A stretch of DNA of 64,000 bases from an uncultured Pseudohongiella sp. Lineage in GTDB: Bacteria > Pseudomonadota > Gammaproteobacteria > Pseudomonadales > Pseudohongiellaceae. Position numbers and translations under genes: made by a program. The stretch's first letter is position 1, and every line of letters starts with the position of its first letter. Where the stretch lies: positions 124,001-188,000 of the forward strand of contig OX638323.1 of assembly GCA_951812715.1 (NCBI GenBank). Reading direction: 5' to 3'. Of the stretch, positions 16,984-24,530 are shown piece by piece. The notes under the pieces were generated by a model that made no database searches, was not told the DNA's origin, and saw only the letters and a list, made by a program, of their open reading frames with translations.

Positions 16984-19401
16984 TCATTCATATCGCAAGG
17001 TATCCACCGGATCCATCAAGGAGGTTCTCACCGACTGAAGTACGATGGTAACGCTGGCAACCAATCCCACCAGTACCGTGGCGGCGAGGAAAGAGTAAAT
17101 CGAGACACCTTCGTGGTATGCAAAATTGCTGATCCACAACGACAGCAAATAGACTCCCGAGACTGATGCCAGAATCGCTGACCCGCAATACAGAGGCAGA
17201 AATTGCCTCCATAGCAATGCAATGATTTGCAACCAACTTGCACCCAGCACTTTCCTTATACCCATTTCTTTGCGCCGGCGCTCGCTCGCCAGCGCTGCTT
17301 GCCCAAATACACCCATCATGGAGACAAGCATGCATACAAATGCGAATACGCCAACTAGATTTCTAAGACGAATCTCCGATTCATAAAGCTGACTCAAATT
17401 TGTTTCCAGGAATTGCGGGTCGAAAATATAATCTGGATCAAACTGTCTGATCGTTCGTTCAATAGCGGCAAGAGATTCACTGGTGCTGGATCCGATAAGG
17501 TTGATAATGACGTTACGCCGAAAGCGCGGTCTTGCCGGCTCCGGAATATTCGCGAAATCGTCTTCAATAGGCTGGAGTATCAGTGGCCCGACAGCGTTGT
17601 GTAATGATTCATAGTTAAAATCCACCGTGACGCCAATCACTCTGCGCACACTGCCATTCAATTGAATTTCCTTGCCGAGAGGTTCAGTCCACCCCATCCG
17701 CCTTGCCATCAGTTGATTTACCATGACGGTATCGTCGATGTTCGACACACGATCGCTGGAGAAATCCACACCATTGGTTACTTCAATGCCAAGAGTATTT
17801 ACATAGCTTTCTCCAACAAGAATTCTGGCGAAGTTGGTGGGCACCATCACGCCATCTTCATTCTCGACTGGAGAGTTCGTAAGATATCTGCCTGTTCCAG
17901 GTTGCATCTGGGTTATGGAGAGATCAGAAATATAACCGGCCGCAATCAATTCATCTCGAATGGTGGAGATATTTTCTATTACATCCGCGCCGCGCGCTTC
18001 CAGAGTCACACGATCATTTCTTTCAAATCCAAGCGGTTTGGTAAAGAGAAACTGAAGCTGACTCTGCATGGCCAAAGCGGCCCCAATTACGGCGATAGAG
18101 GTGGTGACCTGCGCAAAGAGCAAAACTTTGCCAAGGTTGAAACGTTTGCCGCCGCTTGCGTATACCCCGCCAAGAGAGCTATTCAATGGCGCTCGAGCCA
18201 TGTAGAAAGCCGGATATGCCCCGGCTACAAGTCCGACCATGCCGCCAAGAGCCAGGAATACTCCCAAAAATTCGAGACTGAAATAGGTATCGACCAGATT
18301 TCTGATGGACAGGCTGTCGGACATTGGGGAGACTTTCAACAGCAGCTCGGCAAGAACCATTCCGATCAGAGCGGCGAAGATGGAAAGAATCAACGACTCT
18401 CCCAGATACTGAACTGCAAGCTGTCTTTTCGACGATCCGAGTATTTTGCGGATTCCGATTTCCCGGCGCCGTCCGACCGAGCGGGCAATCGATAACGCAA
18501 CGTAGTTGAAGATTGCGACGACAAGAACCAGGACAGCGACAGCAGAGTATCCGTAAAGGTAGAATATGTTACCCGTTGGCTGGTCACTATTGAGTTTCTG
18601 GCCATAGTGGACCGAAGTTAGAGGCTGTAGTTCGGTAGCAAAATCTGAGCCTAACTGTTCACCTCCTTCAGCCATATAGGTTTCATAGAATATATCTGAA
18701 ATAGTGTCAAATTCATTGACATCAAATTCTGGAGGTACATGAAGATACGTATATGTATCGACCGACCACAAGCCATCGATGAATCTGTCTGCGCGATTGG
18801 GGTTTATCGCAAAAAGCAGCTTAAATGGAACCAGTATGTCATATTGGAGGTGAGTATTCTCCGGAAGCGGCTCAAAAACCAAAGACACCGAATAGTCTAA
18901 TGTTCCAGTAGACAGCACTTCGCCAATCGGGTTCGAATCCCCAAAATAAAAATTGGACACAGTTCTGCTGATGGCAATAGAAAAAGGATCTTCAAATGCA
19001 GTCTCGATGTCCCCGTAGATAACATCATGGGTAAAAACATCGAACACATTGTCATCCGCTAAGTACATGCGGCTCCAGAATGCGCTTTGCTGTTCCGATT
19101 GAAGGAAATCCTGAGTAGCCTGACGGAATCTCACATACTCACCCAACTGCGGAAAATCCTGTAATAACAAGGGACCAAGGCCTTCGGCCGTTCTTGCGAA
19201 ACCCGACGAAAACTTACTTACTATCCGGTAGATTTGATTATGATTTTCGTGGTGCTTGTCGTAGTTCAACTCAAACTGAAGTATTGTGACAAGTACCGTA
19301 AAGCAGCAAAGACCCAGCGATAATCCAAAAATATTGACTATCGGATATAGCTTCTCCTTGAAGAGTTGCCTAAGCGTAAGACGAAAGTGAATCAAGAACA
19401 A
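16984..19401 (-). CDS. ABC transporter permease of the MacB/FtsX type
   Basis: An 805-residue inner-membrane protein with the duplicated layout of this family. It has an N-terminal helix (FGLSLGLCCFTVLVTIL), a periplasmic core domain, a three-helix FtsX block (VAVLVLVVAIFNYVALSIA, RRREIGIRKILGSSKRQL), a second anchor, a second periplasmic domain and a second FtsX block (ERRRKEMGIRKVLGASWLQI). Such permeases work with an ATPase and a HlyD adaptor to expel peptides, lipids or antibiotics, or to transmit signals. No ATPase gene is adjacent and the only adaptor is a remnant. Codon and base use is AT-richer than the neighbouring core genes, which suggests acquisition. Confidence 0.9.
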   Translation of the reverse strand: MFLIHFRLTLRQLFKEKLYPIVNIFGLSLGLCCFTVLVTILQFELNYDKHHENHNQIYRIVSKFSSGFARTAEGLGPLLLQDFPQLGEYVRFRQATQDFLQSEQQSAFWSRMYLADDNVFDVFTHDVIYGDIETAFEDPFSIAISRTVSNFYFGDSNPIGEVLSTGTLDYSVSLVFEPLPENTHLQYDILVPFKLLFAINPNRADRFIDGLWSVDTYTYLHVPPEFDVNEFDTISDIFYETYMAEGGEQLGSDFATELQPLTSVHYGQKLNSDQPTGNIFYLYGYSAVAVLVLVVAIFNYVALSIARSVGRRREIGIRKILGSSKRQLAVQYLGESLILSIFAALIGMVLAELLLKVSPMSDSLSIRNLVDTYFSLEFLGVFLALGGMVGLVAGAYPAFYMARAPLNSSLGGVYASGGKRFNLGKVLLFAQVTTSIAVIGAALAMQSQLQFLFTKPLGFERNDRVTLEARGADVIENISTIRDELIAAGYISDLSITQMQPGTGRYLTNSPVENEDGVMVPTNFARILVGESYVNTLGIEVTNGVDFSSDRVSNIDDTVMVNQLMARRMGWTEPLGKEIQLNGSVRRVIGVTVDFNYESLHNAVGPLILQPIEDDFANIPEPARPRFRRNVIINLIGSSTSESLAAIERTIRQFDPDYIFDPQFLETNLSQLYESEIRLRNLVGVFAFVCMLVSMMGVFGQAALASERRRKEMGIRKVLGASWLQIIALLWRQFLPLYCGSAILASVSGVYLLSLWISNFAYHEGVSIYSFLAATVLVGLVASVTIVLQSVRTSLMDPVDTLRYE

Positions 19402-19446
19402 TGTCCCACTCCAAAATCAGTCATTTAATGGGATTGGAGGCTCTGG

Positions 19447-19704
19447 TCATGCAGGATTTTTGTTCCTGATCCAACTACGCAAAGCCTTGTCGATTCGAGT
19501 CTGCCATCCGGGGCCTCCAGCCTTGAAATAATCAATTACTTCCTGAGAAAAACGGGTGGTGGTTGATTTCTTGGGATTCTGCAAAAGTGGACGACCGCGA
19601 CGGACAGGCACTTTGGCAAATTTCTCTGGCCAGCAGTCTTTCGATAAATCTGGCGCGGTATCGGGATCAAAATTTGGATTCATAGATTCGTCTTTCTCGT
19701 TCAT
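19447..19704 (-). CDS. BrnA-type antitoxin (second family member)
   Basis: An 85-residue protein whose C-terminal half (KKSTTTRFSQEVIDYFKAGG, PGWQTRIDKALRSWI) has the ribbon-helix-helix pattern of BrnA antitoxins: DNA-binding strand, two helices and the GxGWQTRIDxAL ending. It is a different lineage from the copies at 15328 and 52319. Its partner toxin directly upstream is truncated, so this antitoxin may be an orphan. The two genes overlap at the toxin 3' end. Confidence 0.8.
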   Translation of the reverse strand: MNEKDESMNPNFDPDTAPDLSKDCWPEKFAKVPVRRGRPLLQNPKKSTTTRFSQEVIDYFKAGGPGWQTRIDKALRSWIRNKNPA

Positions 19705-19839
19705 TGGCCTTCCTCAGACTGATAACCCGTAATAAGTTGCCGCGTGGCGTCCAGACTATGACAACCATACTCTCATCCAACAATCCTGCAGTGATGCACC
19801 TCTTTTCACCGTAGTCACGACGATTGTCCCATTCTGTGG
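19667..19839 (-). pseudogene. 5'-truncated BrnT-type toxin
   Basis: The frame reads TEWDNRRDYGEKRCITAGLL then DESMVVIVWTPRGNLLRVIS and LRKANERERRIYE, the C-terminal two thirds of a BrnT toxin. It is cut exactly where the second ppc-end repeat begins at 19840: the codons before TEWD give a stop and ppc sequence. No start codon is left. The truncation marks a recombination junction. Confidence 0.8.
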
Positions 19840-20017
19840 GTCATCCAGCAATTCGCCTTCATGCGGATCAACCGCGATGCCCCGAAAAAATTCGACCGCT
19901 CCCGTTACGAAAAAATAATAGTCCGCTGCATGTTCGGCAACATCAACGCTTCCCGAAATTCGGCTTAATTTTTGGATTACCGATCACTGCCACGGCTCAA
20001 ACGGACTCATACTGCCG
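19840..20017 (+). repeat. Direct repeat copy B: displaced ppc 3' end
   Basis: It matches 15184-15361 in the same direction, including the ppc codons for VIQQFAFMRINRD and the TAA/TAG stop region. About 18-20 differences in 178 bp separate the copies, so it is not a recent duplication. Its right end supplies the last codons of the coiled-coil gene at 20007. There is no start or upstream ppc sequence, so it is a dead fragment. Confidence 0.85.
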
Positions 20018-20639
20018 TTTGGTCCACATCGTTCGGCATGCCCAATTCTTCCGGCGAGGCGCCGGCATCGGGGAGCGGGCTGGCGTTGGGCAGAAGGCTG
20101 AGGATGATGGCCAACGAGGCAAGTTGCATGCCTATAATCGCCAGCGCGGAGCCCATCATAATGACTACGAGGGATTTATGCGACTTCGCCGCGTCCTCAC
20201 GCACTTTGGCGAACTCCGTATCCACGGCGCTAAAGCGTAAATCCATGTCAGACTCTATTTTGGAGAAGCGCTTGTCCATGTCAGTCTCTATTTTAGAGAA
20301 GCGCTTGTCCATGCCAGACTCTATATTAGAGAAGCGCTTGTCCATGCCAGACTCTATATTAGAGAAGCGCTTGTCCATGCCAGACTCTATATTAGAGAAG
20401 CGCTTGTCCATGCCAGGCTCTATCTTAGAGAAGCGCTTGTCCATGCCATACTCCATTTCAGTGAAGCGTTTGTCCACGGCGCCGAAGCGCCGGTCTAGTT
20501 CGGCAGTCAAGTATTCTTTGGTCACCAGGTTTTGCATGGCGTCGCTCATGACTTCGACAACGGATTCCGCCTGTTTCCCGGGCATCCCCGAATTCTCCAG
20601 TTTCCGGCTTGCAGCCAAAGTGTCAAGCATTGCGTCCAT
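20007..20639 (-). CDS. DUF1640-like coiled-coil membrane protein with 11-residue repeats
   Basis: A 210-residue protein. The N-terminus (LENSGMPGKQAESVVEVMSD, LVTKEYLTAELDRRFG) resembles the DUF1640/Bdr-like family. The middle has seven tandem 11-residue units of the form MDKRFSNIESG, encoded by nearly identical 33-bp DNA repeats at about 20245-20470, which predict a hendecad coiled coil. A single C-terminal transmembrane helix (LVVIMMGSALAIIGMQLASL) follows. ATG 20639 is chosen for its strong GGGAGGGG site; the frame runs further to 20681. The last codons come from the ppc-end repeat, so the native C-terminus was probably different. Function is unknown. Confidence 0.8.
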   Translation of the reverse strand: MDAMLDTLAASRKLENSGMPGKQAESVVEVMSDAMQNLVTKEYLTAELDRRFGAVDKRFTEMEYGMDKRFSKIEPGMDKRFSNIESGMDKRFSNIESGMDKRFSNIESGMDKRFSKIETDMDKRFSKIESDMDLRFSAVDTEFAKVREDAAKSHKSLVVIMMGSALAIIGMQLASLAIILSLLPNASPLPDAGASPEELGMPNDVDQTAV

Positions 20640-20736
20640 TTTCCCCTCCCTGATCCTGTGAATGGCGGAAAGAGCGGCCATCCGATTCCGGGCGTCCGCA
20701 GCTACTGGATTGAATATAGCCGCACGCCGCCGAAAC

Positions 20737-20760
20737 GCCTCGTTTTCGGAAAAAATAGTC
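20737..20760 (-). promoter_or_regulatory. Shared upstream motif, copy 2 (gene at 20639)
   Basis: The minus strand reads GACTATTTTTTCCG then AAAACGAGGC about 100 bp before the DUF1640-like start. It matches the A/T core of the other copies (ACTATTTTTCCGTTTTCTAGGC) except for the middle four bases. This is the weakest of the three clear copies. Confidence 0.4.
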
Positions 20761-20796
20761 GGACCAGTCCCTGAACAACCTCATGGAATACACGTT

Positions 20797-20834
20797 CCGG
20801 CTCGACGCCAAACTATTTTTCCCGTTTTCTAGGC
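20797..20834 (+). promoter_or_regulatory. Shared upstream motif, copy 3 (gene at 20895)
   Basis: It reads CCGGCTCGACGCCAAACT then ATTTTTCCCGTTTTCTAGGC, and differs from the SPFH copy at only a few positions. The distance from AACTATTTTT to the start codon is about 84 bp here and about 83 bp at the SPFH gene. The conserved spacing favours a real promoter or operator over chance. Confidence 0.6.
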
Positions 20835-20894
20835 ATATCCGGCGAACTGTGTCTAAATTGTCTTGCGGTGAAAGCACACGCAAGGAGTTAGTCA

Positions 20895-21341
20895 ATGGAA
20901 ACCGCGATTACGATTCTCAAGCAACATGGACCTATCGGGGCCGTACTTGTGCTGGGGCTGTTTATGCATGGTTCGATTCAGGGCCTGGACGAAAGAATCC
21001 TGGGTCTGGACCAGAAAATTCAGGGCCTGGACGGGCAAATTCAGGAACTCCGAATCGACATGGCGGAAGAGTTCAAAGCCGTGAGGTCCGAGATGGCGGC
21101 GGGCCATCAATCGATTCGCTCCGAGATGGCGGCGGACCATCAATTGATTCGAGCCGAGATGGCGGCAGGCCATCAGTCGATTCGGGCCGAGATGACGGCA
21201 GGCGATCAGTCAATTCGGGCCGAGATGGCAGCGGGGTTTCAAGCCGTGCGATCGGACATATCCGATCTGGGCGAGCGTATGGCCCGGGTGGAGACCAGGG
21301 TGGAAGGTATCGAACAAAGGCTCGACAGGGATTCCGAGTAA
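20895..21341 (+). CDS. Single-pass membrane protein with coiled-coil repeats
   Basis: A 148-residue protein. An N-terminal transmembrane helix (GPIGAVLVLGLFMHGSI) is followed by heptad-like GLDxKIQ units and then about five 11-residue units of the type SEMAAGHQSIR, ending in a final coil LGERMARVETRVEGIEQRL. The start follows AAGGAG with good spacing. It has the same design as the proteins at 20007 and 50981 (one helix plus a long repeat coil) but a different repeat sequence. It is divergent from the gene at 20007, with the shared motif between them. Function is unknown. Confidence 0.8.
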   Translation: METAITILKQHGPIGAVLVLGLFMHGSIQGLDERILGLDQKIQGLDGQIQELRIDMAEEFKAVRSEMAAGHQSIRSEMAADHQLIRAEMAAGHQSIRAEMTAGDQSIRAEMAAGFQAVRSDISDLGERMARVETRVEGIEQRLDRDSE

Positions 21342-21392
21342 TTGTTGGCGGATATGCCCCCAGGGCTATCGATTCCGCACGGCAGATCAACC

Positions 21393-22976
21393 TTAGTATT
21401 TCGTCGTCGGCAGCCAGATGTCGGCGTATTCCATTGTTCCTTCCAGTTTTTCGTTGATCTCCGGGTCGCTTTCTCCTTGGGCCAGCAGGGCCTGCTGGAT
21501 GCCCCAGAGCGCCCAGATATTGTTGGGGTGCTCGCCGAGATCCTGCCGGTATTCGGCCAGCGCGCCGTCATAGGCTTCCATTTCCAGATACAGGGCGCCC
21601 AGCCAGTGGCGGGGTGAGAAGGGTAGCGGCTCTGGTTCGTCGTAACTCAGATTGTCGTAGTAGCCCGCCGCTTCCTGGAAAGCGCCGAGAGCGGCTTCGT
21701 GGTTGCCTTCGGACCAGAAGATCTCGCCTTGGAGGATTCCAGCCATCGCGCCGATGATGTCGCTACCGTCATGGAAGCGGAAACGGGATGTTGTTGTCGC
21801 CGTCAATTCCTGTAATTCCGCGACGGTCTGCCGCGCCCGCCCGGTATCGCCGAGCTTGAGCGCCGCGTACCCGTGAGAGAAATCGAACATGGCGCGGTTG
21901 ACCTCGCCCGCCGGCGGTTCGGTGACCTGTAATATCTCCTTGAAGCGGCCAAAACGCACGAGCGCCAGGGTCAACATCGCGGTATTGCCGTTCAGTCCCG
22001 CGAGATCGCGCGCGGCCTTTAGCGAGGCGGCGCTTTCGCCCCCCATGGCGCCCGCATAATAAAGCATGGTCAGATTGTGCGTGGGGTAAGTCGAAACGCC
22101 GCGGTCAAAGGCGGCCTTCTGGTCTGAATGCCAGGCCTTGATGTTGGCGCGCACGGCTTCGTGCCACAGTCCCAATTCGTTCCAGGTATGGCTCGGCATG
22201 TGATTGATATGGCTCGATCCGGGAATGGTGTCCCCGAGGTAGCGCGCGCAAGGGGCCGCGAGTTCCGGGGTCGGAGTCGATTCCGATGCGTGCACGAGCA
22301 GGTGGCAGGCGCCGGGATGGTCTATTTTTCGGTCGAGCACCGAAAGCAGCACGTTGTGCAGATGGACGGTGTTGGGATTTTCCAGCGAGCGATAGCCGCG
22401 CCGCTCTTCGAGCAGGAACAGGGAGTCGCCGTATAGCGTGACGATATCGAGATCGTCGGCATACTTCGCGGCCAGTTCCGCCATGGCGTCCCGGTAGAGT
22501 TCGTCTTGCACGCGGCGATTCTCCGGATCGTAGTCCTCGATATAGCGAACCTGGATCGCCCGAATCAAGTCGGCTTCTTTCGGGCTGGCGTTATCGATCA
22601 GTTCCATGGCCTTGCGCGCCGCCGCCAGCGCCCGGGGCCCCTCGGCCGTGGTCATGGCGCCGTTCAGATAGGAACCCCAGCCCCAGGCTTCGCCCCAATA
22701 GCAGATCGCGCAATCGGGATCCGCCTGCCAGGCAGCGCGGAACGAGCGCACGGCTTCGGTCTTGCCGAAGGCGTACATGAGTTGAAAGCCCTGGTCGAAA
22801 TAGCGCTGGGCGAGTTGGCTGGAAGAAGAGATGGGGTAATGGAATTCTCCTACCACCTCTTCCAGCAGCGGTATGGGCTCATTGTAGATAGGCGGATAGT
22901 CCACGTCCTGGCCGGCGGCTCTGGCAAGCAAGGTGAATCCGAACAGTAACGCAAATACAGTTTGTAATTTTTTCAT
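21393..22976 (-). CDS. Exported TPR-repeat protein
   Basis: A 527-residue protein with an N-terminal signal peptide (MKKLQTVFALLFGFTLLARA). TPR-like helical pairs follow along the chain, for example FDQGFQLMYAFGKTEAVRSF, AAWQADPDCAICYWGEAW and LYLEMEAYDGALAEYRQDLG. A conserved-looking middle block, HLLVHASESTPTPELA and SSHINHMPSHTW, is rich in histidine and may bind metal. The start is ATG 22976, where the signal peptide begins. TPR proteins of this layout are periplasmic scaffolds or of unknown function; nothing in the neighbourhood narrows it. Confidence 0.8.
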   Translation of the reverse strand: MKKLQTVFALLFGFTLLARAAGQDVDYPPIYNEPIPLLEEVVGEFHYPISSSSQLAQRYFDQGFQLMYAFGKTEAVRSFRAAWQADPDCAICYWGEAWGWGSYLNGAMTTAEGPRALAAARKAMELIDNASPKEADLIRAIQVRYIEDYDPENRRVQDELYRDAMAELAAKYADDLDIVTLYGDSLFLLEERRGYRSLENPNTVHLHNVLLSVLDRKIDHPGACHLLVHASESTPTPELAAPCARYLGDTIPGSSHINHMPSHTWNELGLWHEAVRANIKAWHSDQKAAFDRGVSTYPTHNLTMLYYAGAMGGESAASLKAARDLAGLNGNTAMLTLALVRFGRFKEILQVTEPPAGEVNRAMFDFSHGYAALKLGDTGRARQTVAELQELTATTTSRFRFHDGSDIIGAMAGILQGEIFWSEGNHEAALGAFQEAAGYYDNLSYDEPEPLPFSPRHWLGALYLEMEAYDGALAEYRQDLGEHPNNIWALWGIQQALLAQGESDPEINEKLEGTMEYADIWLPTTKY

Positions 22977-23261
22977 GTTGATTATTACTCTTTCAAGCAA
23001 GCTCCGATTATTTCAGCAATTCTCATTTTGGCAAGGGACGATCCTGCTGCTGTGTACAGGATGACATGGAGTAAGCAAGATTTTGCCGGATTGCGCATGC
23101 CGTTGCTGGCGCGATATCGTTGGCTGCGCCAACCCTCAATCTCGCCAGCGCTTGGCCTATGCATGAAACCGCGCGTCATAAATGCTTACCCTCGCCCCTG
23201 GCGAGCCGTACGGGCCTCAAAGCGTTGCTTCGACGGCTTCATTGGCCGGCCCTCACCCTGC

Positions 23262-24503
23262 TCAGGGCATGGTGAATGTAACGGGCGCCGCGGGACCGAG
23301 CGGCAATCCCGCGAAAACCCAGAAAATCGTAAGCGCCAGTCCTGCCAGCAGCAGGAAGACCGAATAGGGCAGCATCGTCGCCACCAGGCTGCCGAGGCCG
23401 AAGTCCTTCTGCCAACGCTGGGCGAACACCAGCACCAGCGGGAAGTAGGGCATCAGCGGCGTGATGATATTGGTGGCGCTGTCGCCGACGCGATACGCCG
23501 CGGTGCTCATCTCCGGCGAGATGCCGACGAGCATCAGCATCGGCACGAGAACCGGCGCGAGCAAGGCCCACTTGGCGCTGGCCGAGCCGATGAAAAGATT
23601 GAGGATCGCGCCGAAGATGATGACCGAGGCCATCAGCAAGGTGTCGGGCATGTTCGCGCTTTCGAGCGCGGCAGCGCCCTGGATCGCGAAGATCAGACCC
23701 AGGTTCGACCAGTTGAACATGGCGACGAAATGCGCCGCCGCGAAAGACAGCACGAGATAATAGGCCATATCGCTCATGGCGCCTTGCATCATGGCGATCA
23801 GATCGCGGTGATTCTTTACCGTTCCCGCAGCCGCGCCGTAAGCCCAGCCCGCCGCCAGGAAGATGACGAAAAAGCCGGCGACCAGGGACTGGAACAGGGG
23901 ATTCAGGCGTCCTTCCGGGGGCGCGGACTCATCGATCAGTGGCGTGCCGGGGCCGATGCACAGGAATACCCAGAGCGCGATTACGGCCAGTATGGCCCAA
24001 CCGGCGCGCTTCAGGCCTGCCCGCTCGGTATCGCCGATGCTGGTGTCCGGGTCCCTGATGATGCCCGCGCTGCTGCTTTCCATGGGCCCATCGCCCAGCG
24101 GCGCCAAACGCGGTTCGATAACGCGGTCGGTGATGTACCAGATGACCGGCAGGAACACAAAAGTCATGGCGATGATGAAATAGGCGTTGCCGGCAATATT
24201 GGCGTCCCAGGTCGGCAGAATCGTCTCCGCGGCCGCTTCGGTGATGCCGAACAGCAGGGCGTCGAGCTGTCCGGGCAGCAGATTGGCGGAAAAACCGCCG
24301 GAAACGCCGGCGAACGCGGCGGCGACCTGGGTCGGATGCAATGCAAAGGTTCCCATGGCGGCGGCGACCACGCTGATGGCAATGACCGCCAGGATGCAAT
24401 ACAGGAAGATGACGACCGGGTCCGGCAAGCGATTGCCGGCGCGTTCGATCCGGCCGAGAATGCCGCCGGTCCTGTTGTTGTCGGTGATGGAATCAGTCGT
24501 CAT
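23262..24503 (-). CDS. AbgT-family transporter, internally shortened
   Basis: A 413-residue membrane protein related to AbgT (p-aminobenzoyl-glutamate uptake or sulfonamide efflux). Family blocks are seen: RIERAGNRLPDPVVIFLY at the start, AFAGVSGGFSANLLPGQLDA, and late FNWSNLGLIFAIQGA, LFIGSASAKWALLAPVLVPM and RVGDSATNIITPLMPYFPLV. AbgT proteins are usually about 500-510 residues. Here the FALHPTQ that should lead into the first periplasmic and helical region jumps straight to VAAAFAGVSGGF, so around 90-110 residues (two or three helices) are missing in frame. Transport activity is doubtful. It lies 27 bp downstream of the epoxide hydrolase, same strand. Confidence 0.85.
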   Translation of the reverse strand: MTTDSITDNNRTGGILGRIERAGNRLPDPVVIFLYCILAVIAISVVAAAMGTFALHPTQVAAAFAGVSGGFSANLLPGQLDALLFGITEAAAETILPTWDANIAGNAYFIIAMTFVFLPVIWYITDRVIEPRLAPLGDGPMESSSAGIIRDPDTSIGDTERAGLKRAGWAILAVIALWVFLCIGPGTPLIDESAPPEGRLNPLFQSLVAGFFVIFLAAGWAYGAAAGTVKNHRDLIAMMQGAMSDMAYYLVLSFAAAHFVAMFNWSNLGLIFAIQGAAALESANMPDTLLMASVIIFGAILNLFIGSASAKWALLAPVLVPMLMLVGISPEMSTAAYRVGDSATNIITPLMPYFPLVLVFAQRWQKDFGLGSLVATMLPYSVFLLLAGLALTIFWVFAGLPLGPAAPVTFTMP

Positions 24504-24530
24504 GCTTCGCTCCTTCGGCAGTTTCCGGCG

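Noticed and set aside
20245..20470. Possible CRISPR array
   Set aside because: The 33-bp units are contiguous, without spacers, and encode regular 11-residue protein repeats.
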